The notes beneath the pieces were generated by a model that searched no databases, had not been told where the DNA came from, and saw only the letters and a program-made list of their open reading frames with translations. 64,000 bases of DNA from Leptospira sp. WS4.C2 (GTDB taxonomy: Bacteria; Spirochaetota; Leptospiria; Leptospirales; Leptospiraceae): assembly GCF_040833985.1 (NCBI RefSeq), contig NZ_CP162139.1, forward strand, positions 2,190,001-2,254,000, in the 5' to 3' direction. A program made the translations under genes and the position numbers. Shown piece after piece: positions 39,442 to 48,983 of this stretch (positions are counted from its first letter, which is position 1; each line of letters opens with the position of its first letter).

Positions 39442-39457
39442 ATTTCTCCTATGGGTA

Positions 39458-39483
39458 TACCTACATAGAAACACTTGTAGGTA
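39458..39483 (-). promoter_or_regulatory. Leader hairpin upstream of rpsF
   Basis: On the minus strand TACCTACA and TGTAGGTA form a perfect 8-bp stem with a 10-base loop, ending about 16 bases before the rpsF start codon. S6-S18 operons of many bacteria carry a leader RNA hairpin bound by the S6:S18 pair for autoregulation. I do not see the CCG bulge known for that motif, so this assignment is tentative. Confidence 0.4.
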
Positions 39484-39533
39484 GAAGAATTTGTTAGTTT
39501 CCACTAGGGTTTTGCCAATAGGGGTCAGGGTCA

Positions 39534-40316
39534 ATGGAATTTCTTCTTGGAGTTCCCAAACCCTTCCATTTCCATGTAATTTCTAACATTTTTATGGGTG
39601 AAAAATCAAATTTTCCAGAAGTTTGGGGTCTCGGCCTTGGCTTATTTTTAGCACTCTATGCCGGTTTTTTAAACCATATCACCCCGAAAGAGCCCGCTCT
39701 CGACAACCACTCCGGATTTGAATCCACCCTACTCGGTCTTGAGATGGCAGAAACCCCAAAACAAGTCCAAGACCTAATTGGAATTCCAGACACCATCGAC
39801 TTTTTCAATTTATCCTCCGAATACCGAAGGGTTCACTATTTCGACTTTGGATTTATCTTCTGTTATTTGGCCTTTCTGACCTATACAGGTCATTATGCAG
39901 GAAGAAAGGTGCGACCCATATTTCTAAAGATCTTTATGGGGATGGTTTTACTCCTAGTGATCGCAGGATTTGCCGACTTAATCGAAAATATTTTAATCCT
40001 AAATGTCCTAGATGCAAAAACAGCAGAAGAGATGAACCCTTCTCTTGAATATCTAAAACCCACGTCCCAGCTCAAATGGTTTTGTTTGTTTGGTTATGTA
40101 GCAATTGTATCCGTATACTTTTGGTTATACGAAAAAGGTTGGATTTTAAGAACGGCTTCTGTTTTATTTTTTACAGGTTTTTTCTTACAGTTGTTTTCCA
40201 TTTACAAAACCAATTTACTGGAACTCAGTTTTCCCTTTTTCGCACTGGGCCTCGTTTGCAGTTGGTTCCACTACGGTTTCAGTTTGGCCTTTAGTTCCTT
40301 ATCCAAAAAGACGTAA
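39534..40316 (+). CDS. Integral membrane hypothetical protein
   Basis: A 260-residue protein with about six hydrophobic helices (VWGLGLGLFLALYAGFL, FDFGFIFCYLAFLTYTGHYA, IFMGMVLLLVIAGFADLIEN, and three near the C-terminus). No motif is recognised. ATG 39534 is kept because AGGG lies 4 bases upstream; ATG 39594 would also leave all helices intact. It is divergent from rpsF and overlaps the end of the convergent CapA-family gene by 46 bases. Confidence 0.65.
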   Translation: MEFLLGVPKPFHFHVISNIFMGEKSNFPEVWGLGLGLFLALYAGFLNHITPKEPALDNHSGFESTLLGLEMAETPKQVQDLIGIPDTIDFFNLSSEYRRVHYFDFGFIFCYLAFLTYTGHYAGRKVRPIFLKIFMGMVLLLVIAGFADLIENILILNVLDAKTAEEMNPSLEYLKPTSQLKWFCLFGYVAIVSVYFWLYEKGWILRTASVLFFTGFFLQLFSIYKTNLLELSFPFFALGLVCSWFHYGFSLAFSSLSKKT

Positions 40317-41422
40317 CCCCTTCCCCCGGAAATCACAAGTTCGGTTCCTAATTGTTTACAAAGAATCGAATATTCTTTTAAAAAACTTTCCGCATCTTTA
40401 GGACCCAAAGGAAAAAAATAATGATCTCCCGGAAGAGATTGGTGTTTCCCAAATACAGGGATCACTTCGACAAACAAAAGTTTTTCGCCATCAAAATGCA
40501 AAACCACAGAAATATTATGTTTTAAATATTGGTTCTTCGATCCAAAAAAAAAGTTTCCCAGAGAATATATTACAACACCCTTAGAAAATACCTCTATCCC
40601 TTGAGGAACATGGGGATGATGACCGATGATGGCCTTGTATCCAGCACCTACCAAGTATTTGGCGGCATTTCTTTCCGTATCCATGGGAAAAGGATTGTAT
40701 TCCACCCCCCAATGAACTGACAGAATATTGATTTGATTGGGTTTTGTTTTTTTGATGATTCTTTCAGCAGTTCCGACTCGAAAGTATGCTGCCCCAGGAG
40801 ATTTGGTACCTGAAAACAATCTAGTTTCTCCGGTATCGGAAAAGGAAAAGATACGATAGTCTGTGTTTTGTTTGGTGACAGAGATGGGAACCAAGGCATC
40901 ATCCGTATGTTTGCCCGCGCCAGTATGACGAATTCCAAATTCATCTAAAAGCTCCAAGGTTTCATAAAGTCCATTCTCTCCAAAGTCCATAGTATGGTTA
41001 TTTCCAAGAAAAACCCCATCAATTCCGAGAAGGCGTAAAACAGTTAAATCCCTTCTTTCCCCAAAAAATACATAGGACTTTCTTTGATCGACTGCAGGAG
41101 TTTTATGAAGTATGGGTGTTTCTAAATTTAGGAAACGATAATCAAAGTTTTTTAGAAAACTAGAAAAACTGCGAAAAGGAAAGTATGGATCTTCTGTTCG
41201 CATCGAATCCCGAACTCCCCAATTGAACATCACATCCCCACCAAACCAAAGCTTTGTGGATTTGGGATACTTTAAGGTCTCCCCCGTTTCCGTACGAAAG
41301 TGGTAAAGATCCTGGGTTGGCTGCTCTAACTTAGGTTCTTCTGATTCTGGAATGTCCGCAGAGAATACAAATAACGGAATTACAAAAAAAAACAGAGGAA
41401 AAAACAAACGAAATAGAGACAT
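40271..41422 (-). CDS. CapA family protein (metallophosphoesterase-like)
   Basis: A 383-residue exported protein (signal peptide LFFPLFFFVIPLFVFSA). The CapA/PgsA fold is shown by LWFGGDVMFNWGVRD near residue 60, LNLETPI, FLGNNHTMDFG, SVHWGVEYNPFP and AIIGHHPHVPQGIEVF, the metal-ligand blocks of this phosphoesterase-related family. Relatives take part in poly-gamma-glutamate capsule export, but many have other unknown cell-surface roles; no other pgs gene is present. It overlaps the convergent membrane protein gene by 46 bases. Confidence 0.85.
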   Translation of the reverse strand: MSLFRLFFPLFFFVIPLFVFSADIPESEEPKLEQPTQDLYHFRTETGETLKYPKSTKLWFGGDVMFNWGVRDSMRTEDPYFPFRSFSSFLKNFDYRFLNLETPILHKTPAVDQRKSYVFFGERRDLTVLRLLGIDGVFLGNNHTMDFGENGLYETLELLDEFGIRHTGAGKHTDDALVPISVTKQNTDYRIFSFSDTGETRLFSGTKSPGAAYFRVGTAERIIKKTKPNQINILSVHWGVEYNPFPMDTERNAAKYLVGAGYKAIIGHHPHVPQGIEVFSKGVVIYSLGNFFFGSKNQYLKHNISVVLHFDGEKLLFVEVIPVFGKHQSLPGDHYFFPLGPKDAESFLKEYSILCKQLGTELVISGGRGYVFLDKELKAKLKP

Positions 41423-42211
41423 TTAGAAACGGAATGTGTTTGCCGGTGGTTCCGTCATTTGAGATTTTTTTAACTTAATGAGGATAAGAACATTTTCTTT
41501 TTCTGTATCTAAACTGATGACCTTGGTGGTGATTTCTTTCGGCGGATGGATTTGTTCCGGTTTGGTTTTGACAACTGCAATGGCCTTTAACCCACGTTTG
41601 CTGCTTGCTAACTCCATTCGGTCCAAGTTTCCCTCTTTAAAAAAATATTCATATTCGCCATCAGGTTTTGTAAGAGCAATCCGAGAATCCTTCGTATTGA
41701 ATTTGGCTTTAGGATTTTGAATTTCGCCAATATAAGTTCCGGTGAGGTATTCATAAATCACCGGAAAAGGAATGGCAAATTTTTTACCTGTATTCGGATC
41801 TTGAATGAGAATGTCCCCCATAGGAAGAGTTTGCACTTCCTTTGTACTCGTGGGTTTGATTTGGATTTGATTTGGATCAGCAATGAGTTCGGTAAACACC
41901 ATTCCAAAAAAACTATCCATGAGTTGGATTTTGACCTGTTTGGTTTCTTTGGAAAAATAAAGTTTCCCATCTAAATAAACATTATCTTTTTTAGGAACAA
42001 AGGTTTGGATTTGCATCGAAAAATCAGATTTAAAACTGGGAAAATCCGTTTGTTTTTCCAAAATTTCTTTCAGCAATGTTTTGGATTCATTATCTTTTGC
42101 TGAATGATATTTTTCTTTGTCACGACCAATAAAATTGGGATCTTCTACTTCTGCCGACTGACAAGAGATAACTAAAAATAAAACACTAAAAAGAAGTAAG
42201 TTCCTTTTCAT
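41423..42211 (-). CDS. Lipoprotein of LolA/LolB-like fold (probable)
   Basis: A 262-residue protein with lipobox LFLVISC (Cys17). The mature part has the alternating beta pattern FSMQIQTFVPKK, YLDGKLYFSKETKQVKIQL, VFTELIADPNQIQIKPT and KFAIPFPVIYEYLTG, similar to the half-barrel of LolA/LolB/DUF4292 lipoproteins. That fold assignment is from pattern only. It may take part in lipid or lipoprotein traffic. It overlaps the TPR gene stop by 4 bases and ends directly before the CapA gene start, so it is the middle of a three-gene envelope unit. Confidence 0.55.
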   Translation of the reverse strand: MKRNLLLFSVLFLVISCQSAEVEDPNFIGRDKEKYHSAKDNESKTLLKEILEKQTDFPSFKSDFSMQIQTFVPKKDNVYLDGKLYFSKETKQVKIQLMDSFFGMVFTELIADPNQIQIKPTSTKEVQTLPMGDILIQDPNTGKKFAIPFPVIYEYLTGTYIGEIQNPKAKFNTKDSRIALTKPDGEYEYFFKEGNLDRMELASSKRGLKAIAVVKTKPEQIHPPKEITTKVISLDTEKENVLILIKLKKSQMTEPPANTFRF

Positions 42212-44208
42212 TCCGAAATTTCCTTTTCTACCTTTTTGATTTTTGCCACTAGGTCTTTGTTAGACTCGGATTTTAATTTAGATTCTGAAAGTTTAAAAAA
42301 TTGCAAAGCATTCACCGGATCTTTTTTGGCCAAATACACATCTCCCAAATGTTCATAGATCACGGGATCTTCAAATCCTCTCTCCAATGCAAGGGATGCT
42401 GCAAAATTTAAATGAAGTAAAGCGCGATTAAAATCTTTCCTTCGAAACATCACCCAACCTAAACTATCTTGGTAAGCAGGATTATCCGGTTCCAAAGAAA
42501 CTGCTTGGTTTAAGAGTTTATTTGCTTCTTCCGGATTGCTGTCTCTTTCAGCATATAAGTATCCCAAATAGTTCATTGCATTGGAAGCATTGGGATTGAG
42601 AGAGATTGTGGTTTTTAAATCTGCTTCTGTATCGGCAAACTGTTTCAACTTATCAAAAGCAGTTGCACGATAGAAGTAATAATTAAAATTTTTAGGATCT
42701 AGTTTGATAGCATCACTAAAGTCACTTACACTTTCTTTGTATTTTGCCAATTGGAAATAAGCAAGACCTCGGAGATAATAGTGAGTAGGATTCGGATTTT
42801 CTTTTAAAGTTTCGGACAAAACAGAAACAGAAAGTGATTCTTTCTTTAAGTTGCCTTGGAGGTAAAGGTAAGCCAAACGAAACCGCAATCGAAACGATTT
42901 GTCTGTTTCCTTGGTGAGCCGGAGGGCTTCTTTTGTGGACATGATGGAATGATTCCATTGACCAAGCATCTCTTGGCAGGAGGAAATCTTTTCAAAAAAT
43001 AAAGATTTTTCTTCCTCAGCATTTTCTTTTGTACTGATCTGTGATAGACCTCTACGTAGGATCTTTTCTGCTGTAAGATACTGTCTATATTCATATGCAT
43101 ATTGAGCTGTATCTGCATTGAGAATTTCATACTCAGGAAGTTTTTCCTTTTCTGCAAGTTCCAAAAGTGCAATACGTGGAGAAAGCCTTCCTGGGTTTTC
43201 CTGAATGTATGTTTTTAGTTTTCCCTCGAGTCCGGTTTTGGATCCGGAGACAAGTTTATCGAGTAAAAAAACAATTCCCTCTTTTGGAATTTTTTTTTCT
43301 TTTTTCAGAGTTGCAAAGTAAGTGGGAGCGATATCCCGAGCATCCATAAAATAAATTTCAGCAAGCATATGAGAAGCATCAATGTCTCGGGGATTTTTTT
43401 CTCGAATTTGTTCCAAATACATTCGGCAATTTTTAAAATCACCTAATACAAAATAAATTTGGGCCAAACGAAACAACACTTCCATATCATTTTTGTAGGC
43501 AGCAGTGTATTCCTTGTAACGTTTGATGGATATCTTTGGATGATCCAATTTATAGTTGAGTTCACCAAGTGCTTTGGCCGTTAGATATTTGTATTTGGAA
43601 TGAGTATTCCGTCTCTCGATGACAAAAGAAAGTGCAGTATAATACAAAATGGATTGGTTCCATAACTTCCTTTCAAAATTCAAATTTCCAAGAAGGTATA
43701 AAAAATCGGGATCATTGGGAAACTTATGCAAAGAGGCTTCCAAAACTTCCGTGGCTTTGGTGAGCTCCGCTTGGCGGATCCGTATTCGAGTCTGTAAAAG
43801 AATCAGATCTTTGGAGATTTCTTGGGATTTGTTTGTGGCAATCTCTGACCATTCCCAAGCTTTTTCCAAACTTCCCAGCTCTAGATGGTTCAAACTTTGA
43901 GTCTCTGCACTGAGAACACTCGGTTCTTTTCCCACTTCCTTCAGGCAAAGATGGTAGGAATCCAAAAAGGAAACTGATTTTTCATAGGAACGTTTGGAAT
44001 CCTCGGGTTTACGACGTTGGCCCGCTTGGAATCCGTCCGCGTGCTCCCGAAGGGCCCGTGACAGTAAAAAATCTGCCGGAACACCAGGTTCTAACAAGGA
44101 ACATTCTTTGGTTCTTGTCCCAGGCTCGGTTGCAAACAGAGAAAGTGAGAGAAAACAAAAGAAAACAAAGAGGAAGGGGCGGTTTGGAGTTTTAATTGCT
44201 TGAAACAT
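42208..44208 (-). CDS. Exported tetratricopeptide-repeat protein
   Basis: A 666-residue protein with an N-terminal signal segment (PFLFVFFCFLSLSLFA). Much of the rest is TPR helices, clearest in the C-terminal third: YLRGLAYFQLAKYKESVSDF, NFYYFYRATAFDKLK-type, AMNYLGYLYAERDSNPEEA, AYQDSLGWVMFRRKDFNRAL and IYEHLGDVYLAKKDPVNALQ. TPR arrays bind proteins; the partner is unknown. First gene of an apparent unit with the LolA-like lipoprotein and CapA-family genes. Its start overlaps the divergent gene's start by 13 bases. Confidence 0.85.
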   Translation of the reverse strand: MFQAIKTPNRPFLFVFFCFLSLSLFATEPGTRTKECSLLEPGVPADFLLSRALREHADGFQAGQRRKPEDSKRSYEKSVSFLDSYHLCLKEVGKEPSVLSAETQSLNHLELGSLEKAWEWSEIATNKSQEISKDLILLQTRIRIRQAELTKATEVLEASLHKFPNDPDFLYLLGNLNFERKLWNQSILYYTALSFVIERRNTHSKYKYLTAKALGELNYKLDHPKISIKRYKEYTAAYKNDMEVLFRLAQIYFVLGDFKNCRMYLEQIREKNPRDIDASHMLAEIYFMDARDIAPTYFATLKKEKKIPKEGIVFLLDKLVSGSKTGLEGKLKTYIQENPGRLSPRIALLELAEKEKLPEYEILNADTAQYAYEYRQYLTAEKILRRGLSQISTKENAEEEKSLFFEKISSCQEMLGQWNHSIMSTKEALRLTKETDKSFRLRFRLAYLYLQGNLKKESLSVSVLSETLKENPNPTHYYLRGLAYFQLAKYKESVSDFSDAIKLDPKNFNYYFYRATAFDKLKQFADTEADLKTTISLNPNASNAMNYLGYLYAERDSNPEEANKLLNQAVSLEPDNPAYQDSLGWVMFRRKDFNRALLHLNFAASLALERGFEDPVIYEHLGDVYLAKKDPVNALQFFKLSESKLKSESNKDLVAKIKKVEKEISE

Positions 44209-45503
44209 CAGTAGATTCCGGCAAAGATCGGGAACAGGGACAATCCTTGAACCAAATCTTCCGAGAAAATTTAAAATACATCCTGGCCGTTCTCATCGTG
44301 TGGGCAATCACTTTCCCATGGATTCTGAGAAACAAGGACACGATCCTTGCCAAATTCACCCTCGCCTACAATTCGTTTTTTGGTTATCCCAATCCTCGGA
44401 TCGCACATCAGCTCATTGCCAAAGGGGATGCTGTACTCGAAGGGCGTAAAGAAGGAGGTACAAACATCCTCCAAACCATAAACCAATTCTTTAGCTCTGA
44501 AGAAAATACCAAAGGAAACATCTTACCCTTGGATTTGGCTCTTATGGAAAAAGCCTGTTTGTACTTTCGCAGTAAAGAACACGTAGAAGATCATTTTTTA
44601 GAACTGACATGGCGTGAAAAAGCGAAGGAATGGGGTTCCCCACTTTTCCTTAGGATGGCTCCCCAAGGGGAACTCACACTCGGACCCAACCCCAAAGACT
44701 ATTGGAATTCGCATATTGAAGCAGTACTCACTGCACTTGATTACTACAAACGTGCATTACGGTTTTCTGGCCCGGAACTCTTGGCTCCCAAAAAAATTGA
44801 ATCGGTTGCCTGGGCCAGTTGTCGTCCAAGCGAAATCTTACTTGGTTATAAAACTCATATGTTGGAAACGGAATCCTATGTCTTAAAAAAACTCACCGAA
44901 CTAGAAAAGGTTCCGAGTGGACTCAGTGCCGTACAAAAACGAAGTGTCGTATTATCATCGATCAAACGCAGCGATTTTTCAGAAGTTTCCGCAAACGATT
45001 ATTTAGAATCTTTACTTCGCCAAATCCTACTTACCGGAATGAAAAATTTTTCCCCGAGAGAGATGGATGATATCTATGAAAGGATCCTCTATTTTGTCGG
45101 GGCCGATGAAAAAGAGTATTTGAAATTCAAATTCCGCCGGGGAGAACTTTTTTTCCAACTGGGAACAGAAGAAGAAATTTTTTACAAACGAGCTGCCACT
45201 GAATTTAAAGAAGCGGCTAACATTCAACTTGCGGCAGAAATAGAAGACATCAATGTGCCAGTACTCCTTGTTCACGAATTTGAATCCAAAATGAAAGAAG
45301 CAGAATCGTATCACAAACTCAAAGAAAATGCAAAAAGCCTAACTATCATAGATTCTCTCAAACCCAAACTACGCAATGTAGACGAACGAAGTGTAGGTGG
45401 AAAAAAAGACGACATTCTAAAACCATATCATAATTTAACAAGATCCGTGCTTCGCAAACTGGGTCGCTACGAAGAAGCCGATGAAATCCCATTTAACGAA
45501 TGA
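44196..45503 (+). CDS. Membrane-anchored hypothetical protein
   Basis: A 435-residue protein with one hydrophobic segment near residues 27-45 (YILAVLIVWAITFPWIL) and a long, mostly helical extracytoplasmic part that includes TPR-like stretches (YYKRALRFSGPELL, FKEAANIQLAAEIED). No family recognised. The TTG start at 44196 has GGAG 6 bases upstream. Its start overlaps that of the divergent TPR gene, and its stop overlaps the following NifS-like gene by 23 bases. Confidence 0.6.
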   Translation: MLETSVDSGKDREQGQSLNQIFRENLKYILAVLIVWAITFPWILRNKDTILAKFTLAYNSFFGYPNPRIAHQLIAKGDAVLEGRKEGGTNILQTINQFFSSEENTKGNILPLDLALMEKACLYFRSKEHVEDHFLELTWREKAKEWGSPLFLRMAPQGELTLGPNPKDYWNSHIEAVLTALDYYKRALRFSGPELLAPKKIESVAWASCRPSEILLGYKTHMLETESYVLKKLTELEKVPSGLSAVQKRSVVLSSIKRSDFSEVSANDYLESLLRQILLTGMKNFSPREMDDIYERILYFVGADEKEYLKFKFRRGELFFQLGTEEEIFYKRAATEFKEAANIQLAAEIEDINVPVLLVHEFESKMKEAESYHKLKENAKSLTIIDSLKPKLRNVDERSVGGKKDDILKPYHNLTRSVLRKLGRYEEADEIPFNE

Positions 45504-46611
45504 TCTAAAGTATTTTGATTATAATGCCACACACCCCCCCTTTCCTGAAATTCTGGAAACATGTTTGGCAGAATACCTGGAAGGATTTTATAATCCTTCT
45601 GGGATTACCCGATATTCCCTAAAAAACCAGGGCAAAATCGAACAAACGAGGAAGTTCTTTGCAACGCATATGGGACTTCTTGAGAAACAATTTGTTTTTT
45701 CCGCGACGGGCACTGAGGCAAATTACCTTCTGATTCAAAGTTTGCGAGTATTATATCCTAAGTTAGATTCTGTCATCGTGTCTCCCTTTGAACATTCCAG
45801 TATGTATGCGGCTTTGGAATCCTATGGATTTAGTCCTGATTTAATTCAGACAAACAAATCAGGAATCATCCACACCAAGGATCTAGAAAAAAAACTAAAG
45901 GAAAATCCGAGACCTGTTGTTTGCCTTTATGCCGGGAATGAAACAGGTGTCATTCAACCTGCAGAAGAGATTTCTAAACTTACTAAAAATTATGGGCAAG
46001 TTTTTTATAGTGATCTGATGCAAGGTTTTTGTAAGGTAAACCTTCCCTTTTCCCTTTTTGATGGGTTTACTTTTTCCGGTCATAAAATTGGAGCTGGGAT
46101 GGGAGCTTCGGTGACTTACCTTCCTAAATCAGATTCCCACTTTCAAGTGTTTGGTGGCGGAAACCAAGAAAATGAACATCGAGCTGGAACAGAAAATACA
46201 TTCGCAATCGAATGTTTGAGACGAGTGGCAGAAATCCAACTAAACCAATTGGAAGAAAAAAACAAACGCCTCGGTGAATTTCAATCCCATATAGAAGAGA
46301 GATTCGAGGCCTTAGGTTGTACCATCATTGCAAAATCTTCCCCAAGACTTCCCAATACAACCTTTCTCATCCTCCCCATTCAGTCTGTGGATTTTTTCTT
46401 ACTTGGTATGGAGGAAAAAGGGATTCTGGTTTCTACCGGCAGTTCGTGTAAATCACGCGCCAGAGAAGCATCCAAGTCTTTATTATATATGGGCTATACA
46501 CAAGAAGAAGCACTCCGCTGCATTCGCATCTCCACTGGTTATTTCACAACAAAGGACGATGTAAATGCCCTAATCACCACTGCCGAAGATTTAATCCAAA
46601 AATTCCGATAA
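45481..46611 (+). CDS. Cysteine desulfurase-like class V aminotransferase
   Basis: A 376-residue PLP enzyme of the NifS/IscS group. YFDYNATHPP starts the fold, ATGTEANYL and DLMQGFCKV line the cofactor site, FSGHKIGAGMGA carries the PLP Lys, NEHRAGTENT is the conserved R loop, and STGSSCKSRAREASKSLL contains the sulfur-accepting Cys. It probably moves sulfur from cysteine to an acceptor for Fe-S clusters or thiolated tRNA. No iscU or mnmA is adjacent. Its start lies inside the previous gene. Confidence 0.85.
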   Translation: MKSHLTNDLKYFDYNATHPPFPEILETCLAEYLEGFYNPSGITRYSLKNQGKIEQTRKFFATHMGLLEKQFVFSATGTEANYLLIQSLRVLYPKLDSVIVSPFEHSSMYAALESYGFSPDLIQTNKSGIIHTKDLEKKLKENPRPVVCLYAGNETGVIQPAEEISKLTKNYGQVFYSDLMQGFCKVNLPFSLFDGFTFSGHKIGAGMGASVTYLPKSDSHFQVFGGGNQENEHRAGTENTFAIECLRRVAEIQLNQLEEKNKRLGEFQSHIEERFEALGCTIIAKSSPRLPNTTFLILPIQSVDFFLLGMEEKGILVSTGSSCKSRAREASKSLLYMGYTQEEALRCIRISTGYFTTKDDVNALITTAEDLIQKFR

Positions 46612-46623
46612 AATCTAATCATA

Positions 46624-47958
46624 ATGAAATTAAGAATTATCGCCAAATACTCCAGAGACGAACGAACGGATGGAGAATGTTTTTGGGAAGAAAAACAAGA
46701 AAACTTTGGAACCGTAGAAAGGACAACCCAGTTCTCTGGAAAAATACTTAGAGAATTCCAAAATGATTGGACTCTATTTGTAGAAAGAGTGCTCTCTCAA
46801 AATCCGAGTAAAGAGGAATTCCTGGAAAAGCTGGGGAAAAAGTCTGATACTTTAGAGCAAATTGTATTCGGAAAAACTCTGCCCTTCTGGCGAAAGCCAG
46901 GATTTCAAGGTTCTATCCAACTTCTCATCGATCCAGAATTTTCACCCATTCCATGGGAAATTTTACGAACCCACAAGGGTTTTTTATTCCAAGACAGCGA
47001 ATACCGAAGAGGAATCCGAATCGATACAATTCAAAAAGAAAATGTAACGATAGAGAATTCTATTTTACTTGTATGCAACCCAGTAAAACCAAACTTAGTT
47101 GCTACTGTTAATGAAGAATGTAATATTCTTTTCCCAATCTTGGAAAAAAAATTGAAACTTCGCATCCTCAAAGAAAATCATTTAACAAGAGTCAGATTAA
47201 CCGAAGAAATGAGTTCGGTAAAATACCTACACTATGCCGGTCATACAGAAAAAAAAGGTATTCCTTTGGGAGCAAACGACTTCTTATATTCGATGGAAAT
47301 TTCAGGACACTCATTTTCTAATTTACATCTAGTGTTCTTCAACAGTTGCCATTCTTCATTCGACTCAACCGAACAATCAGGACTCACTACAAGTTTTTTA
47401 AAGGCTGGTGCTAAAGAAGTGATTGGTTTTTTGTTTCCTGTGGAGACCAATATGGCAAAAAACATTGGAATCAAATTTTGGGAGTCTTTTTTAAAAACAA
47501 AAAACTCACACAAGTCATTGGAGAAAATTAGAAAAACCTTATATAATGGATCCGCAAAAGACATAATAACTGCGATTAGTTTGGTTCATTTTTCAACACA
47601 AAAACCGATAACTCAATCGAGTCGCCTTATCGGCATTATGTTTGTTTTGTTATTTCTATTTTTTTCCATTCTATTTTTAGGTGAGAAAAAAGAACCTATC
47701 AAGGTGGACAATCCCAACATCGTAGATCAAAAAAACATTGTCTCAAAAAAACAGAATGTTTTAGCCAGTGACCCAATTTTTGATCGAATCTCACGATTGA
47801 AAAATTCAGAATTTCGCAAAATGACCATCAGTTTTCTAAAAACCAAACACGAATTATTAGATGATTCACAAAAAAGAGAACTTTTAGAGTCCATCTTTTC
47901 CACTGATAATTCCGAAGAAAAAATGTATTATGAATTCAAAACCAGGAGTGGATTTTGA
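46624..47958 (+). CDS. Membrane-tethered CHAT domain protease
   Basis: A 444-residue protein. Residues about 85-320 form a CHAT (caspase-like) domain: a RxxPxxxIPWEIL-type start (FSPIPWEILR), LLVCNPV, the His block YLHYAGHTE with catalytic His207, and the Cys block LVFFNSCHSS with Cys242. There is no signal peptide, so this part should be cytoplasmic. One membrane helix follows at about 335-353 (LIGIMFVLLFLFFSILFLG) and a tail of about 90 residues lies outside. Its TGA overlaps the next TTG start by 4 bases. CHAT proteases cleave partner proteins; the target is unknown, with the downstream sigma-related proteins as candidates. Confidence 0.85.
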   Translation: MKLRIIAKYSRDERTDGECFWEEKQENFGTVERTTQFSGKILREFQNDWTLFVERVLSQNPSKEEFLEKLGKKSDTLEQIVFGKTLPFWRKPGFQGSIQLLIDPEFSPIPWEILRTHKGFLFQDSEYRRGIRIDTIQKENVTIENSILLVCNPVKPNLVATVNEECNILFPILEKKLKLRILKENHLTRVRLTEEMSSVKYLHYAGHTEKKGIPLGANDFLYSMEISGHSFSNLHLVFFNSCHSSFDSTEQSGLTTSFLKAGAKEVIGFLFPVETNMAKNIGIKFWESFLKTKNSHKSLEKIRKTLYNGSAKDIITAISLVHFSTQKPITQSSRLIGIMFVLLFLFFSILFLGEKKEPIKVDNPNIVDQKNIVSKKQNVLASDPIFDRISRLKNSEFRKMTISFLKTKHELLDDSQKRELLESIFSTDNSEEKMYYEFKTRSGF

Positions 47959-48983
47959 ATTCTTTTAAAAAAAACGCATTATTATTCCTCTGCATTTCCT
48001 TTCCTTTGAGTGCACAATGGTTTCCCAAATCAAAATCCTTTGATGATATATGGAATTCGTTTTATTCTAAACAGAATTTATTTAGCCAAGCCTATGGAAT
48101 CCAAACTCGCGATATGATTCGAGTAGAAACACCGGAGGAAGAAGAAGATTTTTTATTCTATTGGAAAACTTGTAATCAAATAGATATTAAAGATTTAACT
48201 CAAATCCTGCGTTACATTTCATTTTACGATGCAATTCTTGCTGTAAAACAATGTAATACAGCAAACAAAGAAGAAATGACACTAATAGAGAAACAAATAA
48301 AGAAAAAGATCTTCGATTTGATTGTGTTGCCAAAATTTGAAATTTTAGAATCGGAGATTGTAAGTGATGAACTCATTCCACTTGTTGATGAATTAAGAAA
48401 GGAATGGGAAAAGACAATTTATATTTTTTCTAATTTATATAAATCTCACGAAGTATTATTTTTGGGAAAAGAGCGAGAATACACTCTCGCAATTAATCGA
48501 GTTTTATATTCTGAAATGCCTGAAACCAGAAGAAGAACTTTGGTTTTACGACTTCTGCAAGACATGAAACAACAAAACAAAAACACCTATCAGTTGTTTT
48601 ATTATTCTAAACAAAACCCTTGGTCGGCCTCCAATTTAAATGATGAAAATTCAGAATCAAAAAATTTTTTTTTGGCCTTACTCGAAGAATGGGAGTTAGA
48701 TCCTGATTTTGATCCAGAAAAACTTTCTCCGTTAAAAGAATTACACTCTTGTCTGGAAGAAATTCCAAGTGCAAACGAGAAAATTCGTTTATTAGGTTTT
48801 TTTGGCTTTTTTAGTGACTATGGTCGGTTCTCTACCAAAGACCAAACAACTTTTTCCAGAACAAACCAAACTCGCGTTCGGTTTATCAGACAAACACTAT
48901 TCCGGTCTCATCATTTTCAAAAAAGATTGGAAAATGTACTGACATCTTGTAAAAATTCCGTCCAATCGATAAAAGAACTATGA
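47955..48983 (+). CDS. Exported hypothetical partner of the CHAT protein
   Basis: A 342-residue protein with a signal peptide (NALLFLCISFPLSAQ). The mature protein is mostly helical and charged, with no recognised domain. TTG start at 47955 has AGGAG 6 bases upstream, lying inside the CHAT gene. Its stop overlaps the sigma factor ATG by 4 bases. It would sit in the periplasm, where the CHAT protein's C-terminal tail is also predicted, so a direct contact is plausible but unproven. Confidence 0.65.
   Translation: MNSFKKNALLFLCISFPLSAQWFPKSKSFDDIWNSFYSKQNLFSQAYGIQTRDMIRVETPEEEEDFLFYWKTCNQIDIKDLTQILRYISFYDAILAVKQCNTANKEEMTLIEKQIKKKIFDLIVLPKFEILESEIVSDELIPLVDELRKEWEKTIYIFSNLYKSHEVLFLGKEREYTLAINRVLYSEMPETRRRTLVLRLLQDMKQQNKNTYQLFYYSKQNPWSASNLNDENSESKNFFLALLEEWELDPDFDPEKLSPLKELHSCLEEIPSANEKIRLLGFFGFFSDYGRFSTKDQTTFSRTNQTRVRFIRQTLFRSHHFQKRLENVLTSCKNSVQSIKEL

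Noticed and set aside
39442..39534. N-terminal extension of rpsF
   Set aside because: GGAG before ATG 39441 and the family N-terminus fix the start; the extra codons cover the leader hairpin.
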